From Strigops habroptila (taxonomy: Eukaryota; Chordata; Aves; Psittaciformes; Psittacidae), in NCBI RefSeq assembly GCF_004027225.2, contig NC_044282.2:63291725-63355724 (forward strand): a DNA stretch of 64,000 bases, read 5' to 3'. Made by a program: the position numbers and the translations under genes. Of the stretch, positions 58,903-64,000 are shown piece by piece (the first letter of the stretch is position 1; every line of letters begins with the position of its first letter). The notes under the pieces were generated by a model. That model saw nothing but the letters and a program-made list of their open reading frames with translations, was not told where the DNA came from and did not search any database.

Positions 58903-61902
58903 CGCGGCGGGTCCAGAGCCCGCGTTGCCCTGGTGCGAGAGGGCAGGAGAACGGGCAGGCAGGAGCACAGCTGCAGTGAATGCTCCAGACTTTCATCATC
59001 TTGGTTCTTCCAGCGCCGAGATCCTTCCAGCCTGGATTTGGATGAGGGAGCTGGGGCTTTTGGGAGTGTAGGGAGGGATTCGCTGTTGTGCCTGTGGTCT
59101 GATCTCAGGAGGCAACTGAAAACGTCCTGTGGAGATGCCCACCGGGGTCCTGCTCCTTTGTGCTGTGCTGGGGAGTGGGACGAGACCAATCATGGGTCAG
59201 GCTGCCCAGAGAGGTTGTGTGGTCTTTATCCTCGGAGGTTTTCTGTATCCAGCTGGCATAAAGCCCTTAACCACAGGGGTGACCCTCATTTGGGCAAGAA
59301 GTTGGACTGGAGACCTCTTGAGGTCTCTTTTCACCTCAATTATTTGGTGATCATGGTGACTCCAGTGGGAACTGGCTGCAGAAGAAGGGGAGCCCAGCTC
59401 ACCACAGCCCAGGAGTGGCCCCACTGGGCACAGTGGCTGTGCTGTGGTTCCTCTGCGGCCATTCGCTCTGCCAGTTCTACCTCCACACTCTCCCAAGGAC
59501 TGCAGAGCTTAGCATTATTGCCTGGTTCTCCCAGGAGTGGGTGATGGGCCTCCCTGCATTGCAGCTTCTGGAATATCCCTGTGGTTCATAAACCTTGTTC
59601 CCAGAAAATCTCCCCCAGTTTGCATGGCTTGGCTCCTGGGCACTCAGACATACTCCGACCCTGCCAGACAAAGAGCTTGCCGGGTCCTGGGGATGCCACG
59701 GTGCCTCCTCACACAGCCCAGTCACACTTCTGCTCCCAGGAAGCTCAGCCGTGTCACGCTTCCCTCTGCTTTGGTTGGTTTCCTGCAGCTTCTCTCTCTG
59801 GCATCCCAGTGTTGTGCAGACCAGGGGCATCCAGGACTTTGCATCCTGCTTCTTGGGGAGAAGGGCCCCTGGTTACCCTGCCTGGGGGCTTGTTCAGCCC
59901 CACCGTGGTTTGGCCCATCTCCAGGGGTGGCTGGTGTGCAGCTGTGTGTGTCGGGGCAGCAGCCCTGCTCTGCCTCAGCCGTGTCTTGCACTCATCCTCT
60001 CTCTGCCTAGGTCCGTGCCCTGGATGTGGTCCCCGTTTACAGGACTCGTTCTGCCTTCTCTGTGGCTCCATTAGTAGAGCTGTCTGATATGTCCAAACAA
60101 CCCTGGCTGTGTGAGCTGCTGCTGAGCCTCTTCACGGGTAGTTTTTGCTTATTTGCAGGTCCCTGAGGGAGTCGAATGTGTTGGACTTCGTGGCAGTCCC
60201 AGGGGAGCCATGTCCACAAGTGTCAGCAATGATTCCCCGCTGACAGGTACCTCGGGGTCAGAGGATGGGGCTGATGAGATTCCTCCCAGTGCTTGTTCAC
60301 TTGTGTTGTGCAGCCATTTAGTCCGGTGTCGCAGTCCTGGTGCAGGAGCATGTTCCTTCCTGCTCTCCTCCTGCAGTACTTCCTGCTCTAACAGCCATTT
60401 AAATCCAATCTCAGCCCATTTTCCATGAGCTCTTCAGTTGCTACTGGAAAGTGCTTTATCAGCTGGGGTGACATGGCGAGCGCCTCTCTCATTCCCAGCA
60501 GACTCCTTGGTCTTCCCTGAGCCATCACTAGTACCTAGTTGCCTGTTCCAGTGCCAGCACTTCTGGCGTTCTAGCTATGCTCAAACAGTAAAAGCAGCAG
60601 AGGAGGAGGATGTTGTGGAGGTATAAAATGTAGGGTGCAGCTTTTGGGGTATGGATAAGGAAGAAGCAAGGAAAACAGTGCTCTGCTGTCAAGAGGAGGG
60701 ATTGTTGTGTGGCCATGGACTCATGAGCTCTAAGTAAGGGAAAACTAACAGATTTACCTCCTCTCTCCTGTAATTACCTGGCTCTTGGGTCCCTTGGCTT
60801 GGTTGCCTCTTCTACAACCTCAGCAGAAGTTTGGGTGATGCAGGTTGTAGTGCAGCACTAGGGACGTTGGGAAGCAGAAGTGACTGCTCCTCACGAGGTC
60901 CTGCTGCCCTGGGTTGCAGGGCATGTGGAGGAGCCCTCTCTTCCCAGGATGTGTCAGGATCCAACCTTTGTGGAGGAGGCACTTTCTCTGTGGCAGTGAG
61001 ATGTTCCCTGCTCTCCTGTGAGCTAACCCTGAGGAGGGGTAGTGAGTCATGGCGGTTTTGATTTGCCCTGAGTTTTCCTCTGGGCTCCCTCCAGCTAGCC
61101 ATTGCTGGGAGCTTCGTGATGCAGGCTGGATGAAGGATCTTGTGTCTGCAGTGCCAAGTGCTGGTGTCCAGATGGGCCCAGTCTGTGGTTTTTGGTCATT
61201 TGAGTTACAGTTGGAGCTTCAGCCGTATCCTCAGAGAGGAAAGTCATAGAGACTTGGGGTGGTGAGGGGTGTGATTATTGTACTGCCCTATGTATAAACT
61301 GGTTGTCACAGTGTTTGCCACTGCCTTCCTTGCAAAGACCACTGTCTTCCCCACCTTGGGGAATTTGGGAGGTCCTGTGCCTCTGGCCTTTATTGTTGAA
61401 CTGAAGGAGATGGGAAGGGGCACAACAGAGCTGGCTCAGGGGCACATGGGTGGCTGGAGGGGGGCCGTGGCTGCATTGCCCAAGCTCAGCGTGGGGCAGG
61501 TCAGCCATGGTGCTGTCTCCAGGGCCTTTGGGCTAACGTGGGGATAATGGTTGGGGGTGATCATGGGCATACTGACCAGGCAGGATGTGGTTATGGAAGC
61601 TCAAGGTCAGGTGCTTTGGCTCTTCCTTTCAGCTTGATGGGAGGGAGCACGTCAGCAGGAGCACGTCAAGAAAGGACAGTGTCTATCTGTGTGCTCAGTG
61701 GCTGCACTGCCATGTTGGGGGATGCAGGAGGTGGGCAATGTCCTGGGCCCTGGCAGAGCTCCGCTGGCAGCTGTCTTGGCTTGTCCTGGAGCTGCTGGGG
61801 TGTCTGGCAGGGTGGCAGGGCACTAGTGGGGTTTGTGGGTGCTGAGACCCTGTTCTCATGCCTGTGGCCCAGAGCTCGCTCTCATGTGTGGTTTCTTTGC
61901 AG
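58845..61902 (+). other. Probable 5' UTR intron of the RNF19-like gene
   Basis: No coding exon recognised over ~3 kb. It contains one CR1 (59198-59352). Open frames on either strand here lack family resemblance. Confidence 0.5.
59198..59352 (+). repeat. CR1 LINE 3' end
   Basis: CAGGCTGCCCAGAGAGGTTG through GTTGGACTGGAGACCTCTTG, the plus-oriented CR1 3' region, with a diverged tail. Confidence 0.85.
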
Positions 61903-63898
61903 GCTGAGCAGCACCGACTGCAGCTGGAGATGGTTCAGCCGCTGCCTGTGGGGAAGATGCTGGCTCTGAGGCCCAGGTAGGAGCCAGGCCATGGGGGCCA
62001 CTCTGGGGCTGGCACCTCCCTCTTGCCCTCCATAGCCTGACAGCAGCCGGCTGCCACCCTGGCGGGTCACCATGGAGCGGCCCATGCGTGTGCCCCTCCA
62101 CCTCCTGGGCTTCTTTGGGCGGAAGCCACAGGCCGTTGGAGGGGAGACATCACCAGAGCAGCAGCCAGAGCCGGCGGAACCTGAGGAGACGTGCATTGCG
62201 CTGCCCCTGGGCGAGGACAGGGAGCTGGTGGAGTGCCCCCTGTGCCTGCTGCCCCAGCCGCCCGAGGCCTTTCCCACCCTGGCCTCCTGCGAGCACCGCT
62301 CGTGCCGGGCCTGCCTGGAGCAGTATCTGCGCATTGCTGTCAGTGAGAGCCGCGTGCAGGTGGCCTGCCCGCACTGCCCAGCCGCGCTGCAGCCTGACGA
62401 TGTCCACCGCCTCCTGGCTGAGCCCTTCCTCCGCGACAAGTACGAGGAGTTCCTCCTGCGGCGGCTGCTGGCGGCTGATCCTGGCACCCGCTGGTGTCCT
62501 GCGCCCGACTGCAGGTGACCGGCTGGGCCCTTGTGCGGGGCCAGGAGTGGGAGGTGGTGTGGGTCCCCATTTCCCACGCCAGTGGAGGTGATGGGCTTCC
62601 CCAGCTGGGAGCTGGTGCACAGCAGACTGTGCTTGTGCTTCATAGAATCACAGGATGGTTTGGGTTGGATTGGACCTTAAAGCTCATCTAGTTCCAGCAC
62701 CCCTGCTATGGGCAGGGACACCTTCCACTAGAGCAGGTTGCTCCAAGCCCTGTCCAGCCTGGCCTTGAACACTGCCAGGGATGGGGCAGCCACAGCTTCT
62801 CTGGGCAACCTGTGCCAGGGCCTCACCACTCTCATAGTGAAGAAGTGTCCCGTGAGTCCTTCCCAGGCTCAGTCCTCTTTTAACTTGGTCTTGTGTGGGG
62901 TTGGGCTTGCTCAGAGAGATGTCCCAATCCCTGTCCCATCTGCAGGGCACAGGCAGCTGTGTCTGTGCCAGGGTTGGTGCTCTTGGCCATGCTGGACCAG
63001 CCCGTGAGGCCCCTGGGGAGCTGTGTGGGTGCTGGATGGGGAAAGCTGTGCTGCAGTCTGAGCTGGTGACAGTGTCTCCTGGCTCTCCTGAGCAGAGACT
63101 GCAGCTCTTGCTCAGCATGGAGCTGTGACCTGCATGGCCTGGCTGTGCTGGGGAGGGGAACGGCTGCATGCTATGCATGCTATACAGGAAGGGCACTGCT
63201 GACCCCCCTACACTGACTGCCTTCTCCCCACAGCTACGCTGTCATCGCCTACGGCTGTGCCGAGTGTCCTCGCCTCACCTGCGGGCGTGAGGGCTGTGGC
63301 ACTGAGTTCTGCTACCACTGCCGGCAGCCCTGGCACCCATATGGCCCTTGTGTGCCAGCACTGCCGGCCCCCAGCCTGGCCAACGCAGCACAGCCAGTCC
63401 ACCTGGAGGACTCGGCCCATGGTGAGACACTGGACCAGGGTGGGAGCAAGCAGGTCAGAGCTTTGGCACGGCTGAGCCGCACAGTCAAATGCCTTTTGTA
63501 CCTTCTTGCCTGTGGGGATGCTGGAGCCAGGACCCAGTGGTCCCCACTGGCTGCCTGTGCATGGAGACACGTAGCCCCTGCGCCAGTAGAGCTGGGGCTG
63601 TGGAGTGGGTCCTTGCTGTGCCTGGCTCACCCTGACACCCATGGGACAGGCTGAAATCCTTGGTCAGTGTATGGTGATGGATGTGCACTGTTCTGTCCTG
63701 CTCCCCCCATCTCATCTCATCTCATCTCATCTCCTTCCGCCTGCCAGCTGAGGCCGAGAACATCAAGGTCTGTCCCCGCTGCAGTGCCTTCATCATGAAG
63801 ATCAATGATGGGAGCTGCAACCGCATGAACTGCACGGTCTGTGGCTGCCTCTTCTGCTGGCTCTGCCTGCAAGAGATCTCTGACGTGCACTTCCTGAG
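61903..63898 (+). CDS. RNF19-like RBR E3 ubiquitin ligase, 5' part
   Basis: The 5' portion of an RBR (RING1-IBR-RING2) ligase; the gene runs off the window. A likely non-coding exon at 61903-61976 is followed by an exon at 62036-62514 with the ATG at 62072, then 63234-63421 and 63748-63898 (donor at 63899). Coding so far is ~260 aa. RING1 is [21 protein letters not shown] with [26 protein letters not shown]. The IBR includes [32 protein letters not shown] and [13 protein letters not shown]2 has [20 protein letters not shown], with the catalytic Cys in DGSC, then [35 protein letters not shown] and KINDGSCN place it with RNF19A/B. The short N-terminus ([20 protein letters not shown]) and the shortened linker before RING2 differ from both, so I regard it as a third paralogue. 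The family's transmembrane segments would be encoded downstream. Confidence 0.85.
62641..62850 (-). repeat. CR1 LINE 3' end in RNF19-like intron
   Basis: CATAGAATCACAGGATGGTT followed by ~200 bp of the CR1 3' end in reverse orientation, including TGGCCTTGAACACTGCCAGG and TTCTCTGGGCAACCTGTGCC. Confidence 0.93.
63706..63733 (+). repeat. (CTCAT)n microsatellite at a splice acceptor
   Basis: Four to five CTCAT units that form the pyrimidine-rich tract immediately before the acceptor at 63747 of the RING2-coding exon. Confidence 0.85.
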
Positions 63899-64000
63899 GT
63901 CAGTGCAGGGCTGTGGGGCCACGGGGTGTGCTGGGGGGCTGGGGTGGAGGAGCTGCCAAGAGCTGAGGGGTGGCTGAGATGCTGGGCTGGGGCTGGGGGT

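Noticed and set aside
57822-59189. 455-codon open frame on the minus strand across the ZNF513 upstream CpG island
   Set aside because: It reads ZNF513 exon 1 in frame but continues through the splice donor and promoter. Its composition is Pro/Arg/Gly/Ala, typical of stop-poor CpG islands. The spliced ZNF513 model explains the region.

Overview
The window is vertebrate nuclear DNA and almost certainly avian. It is very GC-rich, its genes are multi-exon with short introns (typical of bird microchromosomes), its dispersed repeats are CR1 LINE fragments, and it holds one solo LTR of a kind I know from neoavian genomes. Gene content matches the human 2p23.3 block, but the order differs: TRIM54(+), UCN(-), MPV17(-), CAD(-), a U1 snRNA cluster, EIF2B4(-), SNX17(+), ZNF513(-), then the 5' part of an RNF19-family RBR ubiquitin ligase gene (+). 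In human, as I remember it, CAD lies on the far side of TRIM54 and GTF3C2 lies between MPV17 and EIF2B4; here CAD abuts MPV17 and no GTF3C2 exons are visible.

Layout: 1-1138, TRIM54 upstream region with two MEF2 motifs. 1139-4493, TRIM54. 4.5-8.2 kb, intergenic with decayed CR1. 8.2-9.15 kb, UCN with a TATA box and CRE. 9.2-11.5 kb, no gene seen. 11.5-19.42 kb, MPV17. 19.47-34.21 kb, CAD, all 44 coding exons, predicted 2,240 aa. 34.65-38.23 kb, three U1 snRNA genes in -,+,- orientation; the last two lie in the arms of a near-perfect ~0.9 kb palindrome. 38.84-45.01 kb, EIF2B4 (13 coding exons, 523 aa). 45.42-53.81 kb, SNX17 (15 coding exons, 470 aa), head-to-head with EIF2B4. 53.95-58.30 kb, ZNF513 (4 coding exons, 495 aa, nine C2H2 fingers). 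58.8 kb to the end, RNF19-like gene, truncated by the window edge.

Every exon set was built by hand from GT/AG sites and codon phase, and every complete set sums to a multiple of three. Functions are mostly housekeeping: pyrimidine synthesis (CAD), translation initiation (EIF2B4), endosomal recycling (SNX17), inner-membrane mtDNA maintenance (MPV17) and splicing RNA (U1). TRIM54 (muscle) and UCN (neuropeptide) are the tissue-specific genes, and both carry matching promoter motifs.

The most unusual object is the U1 cluster. All three genes keep the splice-site-pairing 5' end, Sm site, PSE and octamer DSE, but share substitutions in the U1-70K-binding and U1A-binding loops. They may be variant U1 genes, embedded in a recent inverted duplication whose centre is two opposed CR1 fragments.
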